Positions 9,581-18,329 of a stretch of DNA of 64,000 nt are shown here, piece after piece. Both the position numbers and the translations under genes were made by a program. Below the pieces are notes generated by a model. That model saw only the letters and a program-made list of their open reading frames with translations. It had not been told where the DNA came from and searched no databases. The stretch's first letter is position 1. Each line of letters opens with the position of its first letter. This DNA comes from Virgibacillus dokdonensis (GTDB taxonomy: Bacteria > Bacillota > Bacilli > Bacillales > Amphibacillaceae): contig NZ_LT745763.1 of NCBI RefSeq assembly GCF_900166595.1, positions 3,533,333 through 3,597,332 of the forward strand, read 5' to 3'.

Positions 9581-10240
9581 GAGCGAATTTACGACGAACA
9601 TGAGCGGGTTCCGTGTGAGTAGGAGCGAGGTTACAACGAACGGGAGCGAGTTCTGCGCGGGGATGAGCGGATTTACGACAAACGGGAGCGATTTACAAGC
9701 GAGTAGGAGCGAGGTTACGACGAACATGAGCGATTTACACGCAAGCAAGAGCGAATTTACGACGAACATGAGCGATTTCTGCGCGGGGATGAGCGAATTT
9801 ACGACGAACGGGAGCGGATTTACACGCAAGCAGGAGCGAGGTTACGACGAACGGGAGCGATTTACACGCAAGTAGGAGCGAATTTACGACGAATGAGCGA
9901 TTTCTGCGCGGGGATGAGCGAGGTTACGACGAACATGAGCGAGTTCTGCGCGGGGATGAGCGAAGTTACGACGAACAGAGCGATTTCTGCGCGGGGATGA
10001 GCGAATTTACGACGAACATGAGCGAGTTCTGCGCGGGGATGAGCGAATTTACGACGAACGGGAGCGAGTTCTGCGCAGGATGAGCGAATTTACGACGAAC
10101 GGGAGCGAGTTCTGCGCAGGATGAGCGAGGTTACGACGAAAAGGAGCGATTTACACGCGAGCAGGAGCGAAGTTACGACAAACGGGAGCGATTTACACGC
10201 GAGCAGGAGCGAATTCACAACGAACAGGAGCGTTTTCCAG
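9581..10240. repeat. Tandem array of 31 units, 21-bp period, 42-bp higher-order period
   Basis: Every unit begins GAGCG and is almost always 21 bp (a few are 19, 20 or 22). Odd units are type A, ending in TTACGACGAAC plus two variable bases. Even units are type B in two versions, TTCTGCGCGGGGAT or TTTACACGCRAGYAG. A and B alternate strictly, giving a 42-bp repeat. Composition is far more GC-rich than the flanks. Because 21 is seven codons, several frames stay open on both strands (heptads like MSEFTTN), but none has a ribosome-binding site, so I treat the array as non-coding. It ends about 45 bp before the gene at 10286. Confidence 0.85.
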
Positions 10241-10285
10241 TAACTTATCTCTATACGATAAAACCTAGGAATGGAGGATAAGAAA

Positions 10286-10882
10286 TTGTTCAAACTCATG
10301 CGGAAATCCTTACAATGGAGCAGTAGAATTAGTTTATTAACATTTGGAATGGCTTTTGTGTTTGCATGTATATCTACATTATTTCAGGAAGGTGCGGGGT
10401 TACTTTTAAGTTTGTTTATTGTATTTGTCTTTATACTAATCGGTATTACCGGAGATACGGTTGGACTTGCTGCAGCTACGTCAAACGAGAAACACTTTCA
10501 TGCTATGGCAGCTAAGAAAATAACAGGGGCAAAAGAAGCAGCTTTCATCGCTAAAAAAGCACCATTATTTTCCAGTTTATTTAATGATGTAGTTGGGGAC
10601 ATCGCAGGTATTGTTAGTGGTGCAGCTTCTACAGCTGTTGTATTTCAACTCGCTAAATTGATCCGTACTTCAGAAGGATCCATCCCTTTCATACTGATTT
10701 CTGTTATTTTAACAAGTATCATTGCAGCCCTTACAGTCGGTGGAAAAGCAATTTGTAAAACGATTGCTATTTATCATTCAACAACTATTATTCTATTTAC
10801 CGGAAGAATGATCTACTACACGAAAGCTACCGTACATATTTTTTCGTTACATCGTCCATACAGATTAAAAGATAAACACTAG
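10286..10882 (+). CDS. DUF21/CNNM-like membrane protein
   Basis: A 198-residue integral membrane protein with four hydrophobic segments. The central part (GDTVGLAAATSNEKHFHAMA, then AKEAAFIAKKAPLFSSLFND) resembles the small-residue-rich, DUF21-type transmembrane domain of CorB/CNNM magnesium proteins, but no CBS domains follow. Some relatives are labelled CorB-like Mg/Co transporters; that function is not shown by the sequence. The TTG start at 10286 is preferred over ATG 10271 because GGAGG (10273-10277) lies 8 bases upstream of the TTG, while the ATG has no usable site. It stands alone between the repeat array and a terminator. Family assignment is moderate and function uncertain. Confidence 0.7.
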   Translation: MFKLMRKSLQWSSRISLLTFGMAFVFACISTLFQEGAGLLLSLFIVFVFILIGITGDTVGLAAATSNEKHFHAMAAKKITGAKEAAFIAKKAPLFSSLFNDVVGDIAGIVSGAASTAVVFQLAKLIRTSEGSIPFILISVILTSIIAALTVGGKAICKTIAIYHSTTIILFTGRMIYYTKATVHIFSLHRPYRLKDKH

Positions 10883-10905
10883 AAAACAGCAAATGAGTAA
10901 TAAAA

Positions 10906-10946
10906 AAACACTTGGCTGCTCAGCCATTGTACAAGCAGCCAAGTTT
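10906..10946. terminator. Bidirectional terminator between the DUF21-like gene and helD
   Basis: ACTTGGCTGCT pairs with AGCAGCCAAGT around a 17-nt loop, with an A run before and a short T run after. The two flanking genes are convergent. Confidence 0.85.
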
Positions 10947-10975
10947 CATTTAGATTCACGCACTCGGTTTTTATG

Positions 10976-13273
10976 TTATTCTTCCGTCTCATATGTGCTT
11001 ACAGGTGCTTTTTGGATAAACATATTTGGTTCCTTATTAACAATCATGACTAACTCATGCATTGCTCGCGTACAAGCCGTGTAAAACAAAGTTTGATCTG
11101 CCTTTGTATAGTTACTATTCGTTGCATCTGGAATAATAACGGCATCAAATTCAATCCCCTTTGCTAAATATACAGGGATGATCAAAACTCCTTTTGATAA
11201 TGTATACGTTTCTTCATCCAATAAGGTACATAGAACCTCCCCTGTTAACGCATCATAGATATGTTTACTCTCCTGTAAAGATTTCGTAACTAGAGCTATC
11301 GTTTCATAGCCTTCATTCATTAGATCCTTTATCTGATGCTTTAACACTTCTTTACGTTGCGTCTCTTCGTTTACATAGATAAGCTTAGGCTTGTTTCCTT
11401 CCCGTTCAAACGGTTCAATTTCATGTTCACCCGGGGCAAAATGCTTCGTGAATTGGACGAGTTGCTTTGTAGGGCGGTAGCTTTTTGTTAATGTAATGCG
11501 CTCTACCTCTTCTCCATCTTTTAGAAGCAACGGATTTTGTTTCGATATTGGGGCATAAATAGCTTGATTTATATCGCCTAATAATGTCATTCTCGTATGT
11601 GGAAATAATTCCGAGATATACGCGAATTGAAAAACTGAAAAATCTTGCGCTTCATCTATGACTAAATAACGTACGGATCGATCCTTCATATCTCCTAATA
11701 ACTGCCCTTTAAAATACACATATGGCGTTACATCTTCCCATTGCAGACGGCTAGCTTGAATATGTTTCACTGTTTGCGCAGCTATATCCTTCCATGACTT
11801 AGGGAGCTCAGCTTGCTCTGGATAATGTTTAAATAACTGTTCAAATGTTTTTGCGACATCTACAAACGCAAAGTCCTGCACTTCCGCTTTCATACTAGCA
11901 AACATTTGATGAACGACGGCCTTTCTTAAAATAGCCTCTTCATCTACCACACTGTCCGCACCTTGTTGTTGCGCTTTATAATACGCTTTAGCATAGGCTT
12001 CTTTATCCAACAGCTCTATCTTTTCTCCTACCCAATCCTTCGAAACCTCCTCCTGTTGAATGCTAATTAATTCCTTCAACAGCCAATCCACTACTAGCTC
12101 CATTCGGTTTGGTAAAGAAATGGATGATTCCATAGTATAAAAGTAATCAGCGATCGCCTCTTTAGAAATGAGGACTTCTCCGCGAAATAAAACAGGGCGA
12201 AAACAAATCCCCTTGTCATGTAAAGTTGCCAAATAGGCATCCACCATTTGTTTAAATGCTAAAGAAGATTTATATTCAATTCCCCGCATACGTATTTGAT
12301 CCGTCATTGTATGTTTATTTGTTAACATGTACTCCATTTGATCAAAAGGAGATTCAACAGAGAAATCATCTCCTACTTTTTTTTGCACAAAGTGATAAAA
12401 GGTAGTTTGTCTCACGTTCTCTTCCCCAAGCTCAGGTAATACATTATTAATATAACTTGTAAACAAAGGATTAGGGGAAAACAACATCACATTTTCTGGG
12501 TTTAACTGTTTACGGTAACGATACATCAAATAAGCTATTCGTTGTAATGCTGCGGAAGTTTTGCCACTACCAGCAACACCTTGCACCAACAATAATTTAC
12601 TCTTTTCATTACGAATAATCTTATTTTGCTCTTTTTGAATGGTGGCGACAATATTACGCATCGTTGTACTTGCATTATTACCTAACGCCTCTTGTAACAA
12701 TTGGTCGCCAATAGTAAGCCCCGTGTCAAACATCGCCTTCATCTTTCCTTGGCGAATAATAAATTGCCGCTTCAAAGAAATTTCTCCAGAGATTTCGCCC
12801 GCTAAGGTTTGATAACTTGCTTCACCTAATGCATAGTCGTAATAAAGGCTTGATATAGGCGCTCGCCAATCATAAATGAGGAAGTCCTCCTCTTCTTTAT
12901 TCATAAGAGAAGCAATGCCAATGTAAATTTTTTCTTTTTCTTCTCCATCTTCTTTAAAATCAATGCGTCCAAAATATGGATTATCTTTTAACTTATTTAA
13001 TGTTGTTAATTCTTTAGCCAAACTGCCATGAACGGTTTCTTTTTGTGCTAACAGTTCTGCTTGTTGTTTTATACTTGCCTCTGTTTCAATCACATCATCC
13101 GGCTCATCCAAATTGACAGTTACATCGTCCCAAAATGTCTTTCTTAACTCGATGACATTTTCTTTTAATTGTGCAGTTTTCTCCAATAATTTGTTTTCTT
13201 TCTGATTAATTTCTCCTCGAATACGATCTACACGTTGTTGTTCTTGGAGCAAATCTTTATGCATTTCTTCCAT
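10976..13273 (-). CDS. helD: RNA polymerase-recycling helicase-like ATPase HelD
   Basis: A UvrD/Rep-like SF1 ATPase that binds RNA polymerase and releases stalled complexes. About 765 residues (774 in B. subtilis HelD). An N-terminal coiled coil (LKENVIELRKTFWDDVTVNL region) inserts into the polymerase secondary channel in homologues. Walker A GVAGSGKT lies near residue 235, Walker B VIDEAQDFS and the motif III region TLLGDINQAIYAP further on, and the C-terminal motifs KGIEFDAVIIPDA and YTACTRAMHELVMI close the protein. ATG 13273 has AAGGGG 8 bases upstream. The longer ATG 13318 has no ribosome-binding site and lies against a TTATAT -10-like box, so I reject it. Monocistronic. Confidence 0.92.
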   Translation of the reverse strand: MEEMHKDLLQEQQRVDRIRGEINQKENKLLEKTAQLKENVIELRKTFWDDVTVNLDEPDDVIETEASIKQQAELLAQKETVHGSLAKELTTLNKLKDNPYFGRIDFKEDGEEKEKIYIGIASLMNKEEEDFLIYDWRAPISSLYYDYALGEASYQTLAGEISGEISLKRQFIIRQGKMKAMFDTGLTIGDQLLQEALGNNASTTMRNIVATIQKEQNKIIRNEKSKLLLVQGVAGSGKTSAALQRIAYLMYRYRKQLNPENVMLFSPNPLFTSYINNVLPELGEENVRQTTFYHFVQKKVGDDFSVESPFDQMEYMLTNKHTMTDQIRMRGIEYKSSLAFKQMVDAYLATLHDKGICFRPVLFRGEVLISKEAIADYFYTMESSISLPNRMELVVDWLLKELISIQQEEVSKDWVGEKIELLDKEAYAKAYYKAQQQGADSVVDEEAILRKAVVHQMFASMKAEVQDFAFVDVAKTFEQLFKHYPEQAELPKSWKDIAAQTVKHIQASRLQWEDVTPYVYFKGQLLGDMKDRSVRYLVIDEAQDFSVFQFAYISELFPHTRMTLLGDINQAIYAPISKQNPLLLKDGEEVERITLTKSYRPTKQLVQFTKHFAPGEHEIEPFEREGNKPKLIYVNEETQRKEVLKHQIKDLMNEGYETIALVTKSLQESKHIYDALTGEVLCTLLDEETYTLSKGVLIIPVYLAKGIEFDAVIIPDATNSNYTKADQTLFYTACTRAMHELVMIVNKEPNMFIQKAPVSTYETEE

Positions 13274-13591
13274 TTCCGCAACCCCTTCCCATTTTCCTTG
13301 ACCCTCTTTTTCAAACATGATATAATGTAAATTAGGATAAATGTATAAAAATCGAAATACAATACTTCAACCTATTTAGCATAGCATCTTTCTGTCTTTG
13401 CTTCAATAGGTTTATTTTAATAACTTCCATTATTTACCGCTAGACCTCCCCTTGGATTTTAAAACTATGTAATACGTTATATTTTGTAATCCCTACATTC
13501 AGTTATTTCCTGTTGCGCAGAAGTTTATTTATAATTTCTCATAAAATACATACACTAAACTAGAATACAACAGGAGGAGGTTTAAAAAACA

Positions 13592-14050
13592 ATGCATACA
13601 AATCATTCACAACACCCTATTAAACATGTTAAAAACGAATTAGATAATGTGTTTCAATCTTTTTTTAACGACACTTCGCTTCTCAATCATTCTCCATGGA
13701 ACAGATTTTTCAGCAGTCCGATTGCATGTAATATGAAGGAAAAGAAGCATGAATATGTCATAGAAGCACAAATTCCCGGAATGGATCCAGCTCATATTGA
13801 CATTGAGGTAGACCATAATACAGTAACCATTAAAGGCGAGAAAAAAGAAGAATTAAAGACAGAAGACGACAATGATACAAAAATGCACTTTATCGAACAT
13901 AGCTACGGAGCATTTCAACGTTCATTTTCTCTTCCAAACAATGTAGACAGTAATGCAATTCATGCCGACTATAAAAATGGAATTCTTTATATTCATGTAC
14001 CCAAAACTGAAGACGACAAGAAGCGGAGCATCAAAATAAATACACATTGA
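13592..14050 (+). CDS. Hsp20/alpha-crystallin small heat-shock protein
   Basis: An ATP-independent chaperone that holds unfolded proteins. 152 residues: a variable N-terminus (to about residue 45), then the alpha-crystallin domain with YVIEAQIPGMDPAHIDIEV, TVTIKGEKKEEL, FQRSFSLPNNVD and the closing YKNGILYIHVPK. The usual C-terminal I-x-I motif appears as SIKIN. The start ATG 13592 lies behind AGGAGGAGG. The gene is monocistronic and followed by a strong terminator. B. subtilis has several paralogues (CotP, YocM, YdfT), so no symbol is assigned. No CIRCE element was seen upstream. Confidence 0.9.
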   Translation: MHTNHSQHPIKHVKNELDNVFQSFFNDTSLLNHSPWNRFFSSPIACNMKEKKHEYVIEAQIPGMDPAHIDIEVDHNTVTIKGEKKEELKTEDDNDTKMHFIEHSYGAFQRSFSLPNNVDSNAIHADYKNGILYIHVPKTEDDKKRSIKINTH

Positions 14051-14089
14051 TTTTGCACAGTTTAATCTCATAACATGTATGCAGTAATT

Positions 14090-14139
14090 CTAAAAGCCGA
14101 TACTACCCACCTTACAGGGAGTAGGGTAGTTCGGCTTTT
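14090..14139. terminator. Bidirectional terminator between hsp20 and copB
   Basis: AAAAGCCGA plus ACTACCC pair with GGGTAGT plus TCGGCTTTTT. It lies between two convergent genes and can serve both. Confidence 0.85.
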
Positions 14140-14192
14140 TAACATGCTAAAAAAGTATAGATTTTTTGGTTTATCGTATATGACACATCCGT

Positions 14193-16289
14193 TTACGCTT
14201 TTAACAATTTCGCATTAATCGCAACAATGACCGTGCTTAAACTCATCAGTACAGCACCAACTGCCGGACTAAGTACAATACCTATTGGAGCAAGTACTCC
14301 TGCAGCTAAAGGAATGGCAAATATATTATATCCCGTTGCCCACCATAAGTTTTGCAGCATTTTGCGATATGTTTTTCTCGATAAATCCATTAGAGAAACA
14401 ACATCTTTTGGATTACTTTTCACTAGTACAACATCTGCCGTTTCCATGGCGACATCCGTACCTGCGCCAATCGCTATTCCTAAATCAGCAGTTGCTAATG
14501 CCGGTGCATCATTAACGCCATCTCCTGTCATAGCAACCTTCCATCCTTGCTGCTGAATTTCTTTTACTTGGCTCGCTTTATCATCAGGTAACACTTCAGC
14601 ATATACTTCATCTATACCAAGCTGATCTGCAACCCAATTCGCCACTTTTTTATTATCTCCTGTTAGCATAATGGAAAGAATGTCTTGCTCTTTGAGCGTA
14701 GATATTGCTTCTTTTGCTGTTTCACGCACCATATCAGCTAAAGCAATCATCCCAATTAATTGTTCATCTACAAGAACAAACACAACCGTCTTTCCTTGCT
14801 CCGACATCTCGTTAAATAGTTCTTTATCATATTCGAGCTGCTTATTATGAACATATTTCGGACTTACTACATGTACTATCTTTCCATTCACTTTCCCTTG
14901 AATCCCTTTACCAGTAATCGATTCGAAATCCGTTACTTTGTCCACACGTATTTCTTTCTCTTTCGCCGATTGAACGATACCTGTTGCAATAGGATGTTCA
15001 GAATTTTGTTCTACACTTGCGGCATATGCAAGTACATCTACTTCCCTTTGTCCCTCTACCGGCACAATATCCGTTACACCAAATTCACCTTTTGTTAACG
15101 TTCCTGTTTTATCAAAAACGATGGCATTTAAATTTCTCGCTCCTTCAAAATTAGCTCGGTTACGAATAAGCAAACCTTTTTTTGCTGAAATGGATGTCGA
15201 CACAGCAACGACTAATGGCGCCGCTAAGCCCAATGCATGCGGACAAGTAATCACCATAACCGTAACCATCCGTTCCATAGCCACATCAAATGAATACCCA
15301 AGTAATAACCAAATAATGAGTGTTACAAAACCAGAAAGTAAGGCAATATAAAACAACCATTTTGCCGCACGGTTCGTTAAATCTTGTGTTTTGGATTTCG
15401 ACTCTTGTGCCTCTTTTACCATCGTGACTACTTGCGACAAGAATGATTCTTCGCCGGTTTTTTCTACTTGAATGGTAAGAGAACCTTCCTTGTTCACTGA
15501 ACCACCGATTACTTCGTCGTCTGCCCCTTTTTCTACGGGGACAGATTCACCAGTTAATAACGATTCATCTACCGCAGATTTCCCATCCCTAATAATGCCA
15601 TCAACTGGAACTTTTTCTCCCGGTTTTACGAGCACATAATCTTTACTTTTTAACTCAGATAATGGTACATCTTGTACATTTCCTTGCTCATCTAATTTGT
15701 GCGCTTCATTCGGCATGAGTTTTACCAACTGCTCTAACGCATTAGATGCCCCCATTACCGAACGCATCTCTATCCAATGCCCAAGTAGCATAATATCAAT
15801 TAGTGTCGCTAGTTCCCAGAAGAAATCTTTTCCTTCCCAACCGAACACTGTAAGAGAACTATACCCATAAGCAACGAGAATTGCTAAACCAATTAAGGTC
15901 ATCATCCCAGGGTTTCTGTCATTTAATTCACGAATGGCTCCAGTAATAAACGGCCAGCCACCATAGAAAAAAACAAAGGTCGATAACGCAAATAAAATAT
16001 ATTGATCGAATGGAAATTGCCAATCAACGCCAATAAATTCTTGAATCATTGGGGACAAAGCTAAAATAGGTATCGTAAGGATAAGTGAAATAAAAAACCG
16101 TTTTTTAAAGTCATTTACCATATCTCCATGGTCATGACCGCCGTGATGCCCATGATGCTGATGCCCCTCCCCATGACCTTGGTGCGCAGTGTTATCATGA
16201 TGCGCATGAGTCTGGTGATCATGATGAGAGTGGTCGTTCTGATGATGATGACCGTAATGTTTGTGCTTATGATCCTCATTTTGTTTCAT
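14193..16289 (-). CDS. copB: Copper/silver-exporting P1B-type ATPase CopB
   Basis: A membrane ATPase that expels copper or silver ions. 698 residues. The N-terminus is a metal-binding tail with 22 His in the first 55 residues instead of a CxxC domain. The ion-path motif is CPH (residues 349-351), which marks the CopB (P1B-3) class rather than CopA (CPC). Other landmarks are TGES (246-249), the phosphorylated Asp in DKTGTLTKG (D393), the HP motif SEHPIATGI and TGDGVNDAPAL. The start ATG 16289 lies behind AGGAGGGG. A CsoR-like box overlaps its promoter, and a copper-storage gene and a YdhK-like gene lie beyond it in divergent orientation. Monocistronic. Confidence 0.94.
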   Translation of the reverse strand: MKQNEDHKHKHYGHHHQNDHSHHDHQTHAHHDNTAHQGHGEGHQHHGHHGGHDHGDMVNDFKKRFFISLILTIPILALSPMIQEFIGVDWQFPFDQYILFALSTFVFFYGGWPFITGAIRELNDRNPGMMTLIGLAILVAYGYSSLTVFGWEGKDFFWELATLIDIMLLGHWIEMRSVMGASNALEQLVKLMPNEAHKLDEQGNVQDVPLSELKSKDYVLVKPGEKVPVDGIIRDGKSAVDESLLTGESVPVEKGADDEVIGGSVNKEGSLTIQVEKTGEESFLSQVVTMVKEAQESKSKTQDLTNRAAKWLFYIALLSGFVTLIIWLLLGYSFDVAMERMVTVMVITCPHALGLAAPLVVAVSTSISAKKGLLIRNRANFEGARNLNAIVFDKTGTLTKGEFGVTDIVPVEGQREVDVLAYAASVEQNSEHPIATGIVQSAKEKEIRVDKVTDFESITGKGIQGKVNGKIVHVVSPKYVHNKQLEYDKELFNEMSEQGKTVVFVLVDEQLIGMIALADMVRETAKEAISTLKEQDILSIMLTGDNKKVANWVADQLGIDEVYAEVLPDDKASQVKEIQQQGWKVAMTGDGVNDAPALATADLGIAIGAGTDVAMETADVVLVKSNPKDVVSLMDLSRKTYRKMLQNLWWATGYNIFAIPLAAGVLAPIGIVLSPAVGAVLMSLSTVIVAINAKLLKA

Positions 16290-16352
16290 TATACCCCTCC
16301 TACTTCATTTTCTTTTTAATATAAGTTACAAACTAAATTTTCATACCACAAT

Positions 16353-16379
16353 ACTATACCCCCCTATGGTAACTGTCAA
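16353..16379 (-). promoter_or_regulatory. copB promoter with CsoR-like operator
   Basis: Minus strand: TTGACA (16379-16374), then TATAGT (16358-16353) at a short 15-bp spacing. Between them lies TACCATAGGGGGGTA (16371-16357), a G-tract flanked by TAC/GTA inverted ends, as in CsoR copper-repressor sites. Overlap of spacer and operator fits repression. No csoR gene is in the window. Confidence 0.55.
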
Positions 16380-16467
16380 ACAAAAATTTTTTAAAGTGAA
16401 GCTTCTTTCATTCCACTATTAGAGCATCCAAAGGGATAACGTAAAAAGTTCTTACGAAAAAAGGATT

Positions 16468-16543
16468 TAGGTGCCGTTATTTTCTACTTACACTTGCTCA
16501 AGCTCGTATCTTCAATTTACGAGTCTTACAGCACCTTATATTC
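16468..16543 (+). repeat. Dispersed repeat family C, copy 1
   Basis: Begins AGGTGCCGTTATTTTC and ends CTTACAGCACCTTATATTC, with inverted ends (AGGTGCYGT/ACAGCACCT). The interior contains GCTCGTA and TACGAG, which can pair. It lies upstream of the copper-storage gene. Other copies are at 25924, 39889 and 61725. Confidence 0.55.
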
Positions 16544-16648
16544 GGGATAAAACAATCCCCTTTTTAAGTCATTGACAAAACATTGCTATTAACATGTTTA
16601 AAAACGCATTGCATGGGAAACATACGAACTAAAAGGAGGAAGATAGAT

Positions 16649-16972
16649 ATGGCACACCAACAACACGAGGAATTAATTCAAGCTTTACATGAATGCATGG
16701 CTGCTTGCAATCATTGCTATGATGCTTGCTTACGAGAGGACAACTTAAACATGATGGCGAATTGCGTTCGTCTAGATCGTGAATGCGCAGATATTTGCAG
16801 CTATGTCGAACAAGCACTTACGAAAGGGACGCCATTCGTGTCTGAATTGACTGCTTTATGCGCAACTATTTGCGAAGCTTGCGGCGAAGAATGCAAAAAG
16901 CACGAACACGACCATTGTCAAAAATGTGCAGAAGCCTGTTTTAAATGTGCGGAAGTTTGCCGTGCAGCCTAA
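16649..16972 (+). CDS. Four-helix-bundle copper-storage protein, Csp3-like (YhjQ family)
   Basis: A cytosolic Cys-lined helical bundle that stores many Cu(I) ions in the Csp3 family. 107 residues with 16 Cys in repeating CxxxC/CxxC patterns (ECMAACNHCYDACL, CEACGEEC, CQKCAEACFKCAEVC) plus several His, and no signal peptide, matching the cytosolic rather than the exported Csp type. ATG 16649 is the start: AAAGGAGGA ends 8 bases upstream. The frame upstream to 16583 is rejected because it carries that ribosome-binding site inside it. A TTGACA at 16572-16577 may be its -35 but has a poor -10. It is divergent from copB, consistent with joint copper handling. Confidence 0.9.
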   Translation: MAHQQHEELIQALHECMAACNHCYDACLREDNLNMMANCVRLDRECADICSYVEQALTKGTPFVSELTALCATICEACGEECKKHEHDHCQKCAEACFKCAEVCRAA

Positions 16973-17290
16973 TATATGACTTCAATTTTAGCGGAAGGTT
17001 CTCCATCCACCGTTTGATAACCAAGCATTTTACTAAAGCCTTAAGAAAACGGAATGTAAGCGCTGGAATCTTCCATTTAAATTTGTTTAAACCACCCAAA
17101 TTTTGAAGTGGGGGTTCTTACAGTGGAAAGCCTAAAGAACGAGTTATAGGAAAAAAACAACAATTTTAAGCACAGATGATGTATATTCTTTTATAAGAAC
17201 AGGGATAATATTTCATAAATATACATTAACATTTAGCTATTAGTTAAAGTTTTTTCACTACTACGAAAGTATTTTTCTATATAGGAGGTT
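16973..17290. other. Intergenic stretch with a possible IS end
   Basis: About 320 bases without a gene. Near 17092-17130 the sequence ACCACCCAAATTTTGAAGTG followed by GGGGTTCTTACAG resembles the hairpin end of TnpB-type IS200/IS605 elements, and its TCTTACAG tail also occurs in repeat family C. No transposase is present. Confidence 0.35.
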
Positions 17291-17297
17291 ATAACAC

Positions 17298-17909
17298 ATG
17301 AACATGAAAAAATGGATGTTCAGTCTAATGGTAACTCTATTCGCAACTGTTTTCGCTGCTTGCGGAACGGATCAAGAAAACGAACAAGATAAAGAAAACA
17401 CAGATACCAATCAACAACAAGAGGAAAAAAATCAAGAAAACAACTCCAATGATGCAGAAGATAAGGATATGATGCATTCTAGCTCAGGGGAGGTTCCTGA
17501 CGGGTTAAAAGAAGCAGAAAACCCTAAATTCCCTGTTGATAGTAAAGCGATTATTGAAGCGAGTCATATGGAAGGAATGAAAGGTGCGGAGGCAACCATT
17601 AAAGGTGCATACGACACCACGGTATATTCCGTTACGTACACCCCGACAGACGGTGGTGAAAAAGTAAAAAACCACAAATGGGTGATTCATGAAGAATTAA
17701 AAGATGTGGGTAAAGAGCCTTTGAAGCCAGGGGATGAGGCAACAATTCAAGCCTCCCATATGAAAGGTATGGACGGCGCTACGGCTACGATTGATTCAGC
17801 AGAACAAACAACCGTTTATATGGTTGATTATACGTCAACAACAACCGATGAAGAGGTTACTAATCACAAATGGGTTACAGAAGATGAACTATCTTCTGTA
17901 GAACAGTAA
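17298..17909 (+). CDS. ydhK: YdhK-like lipoprotein with two DUF1541 repeats
   Basis: An exported lipoprotein of 203 residues (B. subtilis YdhK 205). The signal peptide MNMKKWMFSLMVTLFATVFA leads into the lipobox AAC-G, then a hydrophilic Glu/Asn/Asp linker. Two DUF1541 repeats follow, about residues 80-138 and 145-200, each with ASHM(E/K)GM(K/D)GA, a TTVY strand and (N)HKWV. The Met/His content suits metal binding, and homologues occur with copper resistance genes; here it follows the Csp3-like gene and copB. The molecular role is not established. The start ATG 17298 has AGGAGG about 10 bases upstream. Confidence 0.85.
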   Translation: MNMKKWMFSLMVTLFATVFAACGTDQENEQDKENTDTNQQQEEKNQENNSNDAEDKDMMHSSSGEVPDGLKEAENPKFPVDSKAIIEASHMEGMKGAEATIKGAYDTTVYSVTYTPTDGGEKVKNHKWVIHEELKDVGKEPLKPGDEATIQASHMKGMDGATATIDSAEQTTVYMVDYTSTTTDEEVTNHKWVTEDELSSVEQ

Positions 17910-17950
17910 GCAAATAGCTACTTTTAGAAAAGATTAGCTTCAAGGATTAT

Positions 17951-18199
17951 AGGAACAAAGGCTAGGGGCGCCCGTTCAGCAACGTAGCGAGTGGAGCGAA
18001 TCAATGAAAGTTTTAGGAATCATGCTCCTGCAACAGGAGTATGCCGGCGCCATCCGGCAAGCCCGTCTTTAGTCGGCCTTCCTATTTAGTACGAACCGAT
18101 GATGACTTAGCGCAGGGAGTGAAGTCGCCTAGTTGCTGGGCGCTTGCGCCGGACATGGTTAAACAACTTAGTAAGTTTATCCACATATGCTAAATTTTG
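17951..18199 (+). repeat. Dispersed repeat family A, copy 1 (full length)
   Basis: An intergenic element of about 250 bp that starts AGGAACAAAGGCTAGGGGCG. Its ends are imperfect inverted repeats (GGCTC..GGCGCCC..AGCAAC against GTTGCTGGGCGCT..GCC). The interior has hairpins CTCCTG/CAGGAG and GCCGG/CCGGC. It closely matches 32787-33040, while the copies at 20054 and 20501 are shortened. Confidence 0.8.
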
Positions 18200-18225
18200 A
18201 AATTTACTAGACCATTATAAAGCCT

Positions 18226-18268
18226 AAAAATAAGGATTCTGTGCGAATATGCAACGGAATCCTTTTGC
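18226..18268 (-). terminator. Terminator of the padR-DUF1700-DUF4097 operon
   Basis: Minus strand: AAGGATTCC and GAATCCTT pair around an 18-nt loop and are followed by TTATTTTT. It lies 60 bp past the last stop codon. Confidence 0.7.
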
Positions 18269-18329
18269 ATTCGTTTGTAAAACTTAAGAAATAAACCTTC
18301 GAAGTCAGATTAGTATTACGCACTAGATA

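Noticed and set aside
9479-9875. Open frames on both strands through the 21-bp array (heptads such as MSEFTTN and FVVNSLL)
   Set aside because: 21 bp is seven codons, so any stop-free unit stays open on repetition. No ribosome-binding site or family similarity.
9581-10240. CRISPR array
   Set aside because: Units are contiguous 21-mers without unique spacers, and no cas genes are present.
13274-13318. Start of helD at ATG 13318
   Set aside because: No ribosome-binding site and a -10-like TTATAT abuts it; ATG 13273 has AAGGGG at the proper distance.
14227-16319. Plus-strand frames opposite copB
   Set aside because: Mirror frames of the P-type ATPase, including a Met/Val-rich one created by the His tail.
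17090-17130. Complete IS200/IS605 element
   Set aside because: Only an end-like hairpin is visible; no tnpA or tnpB.
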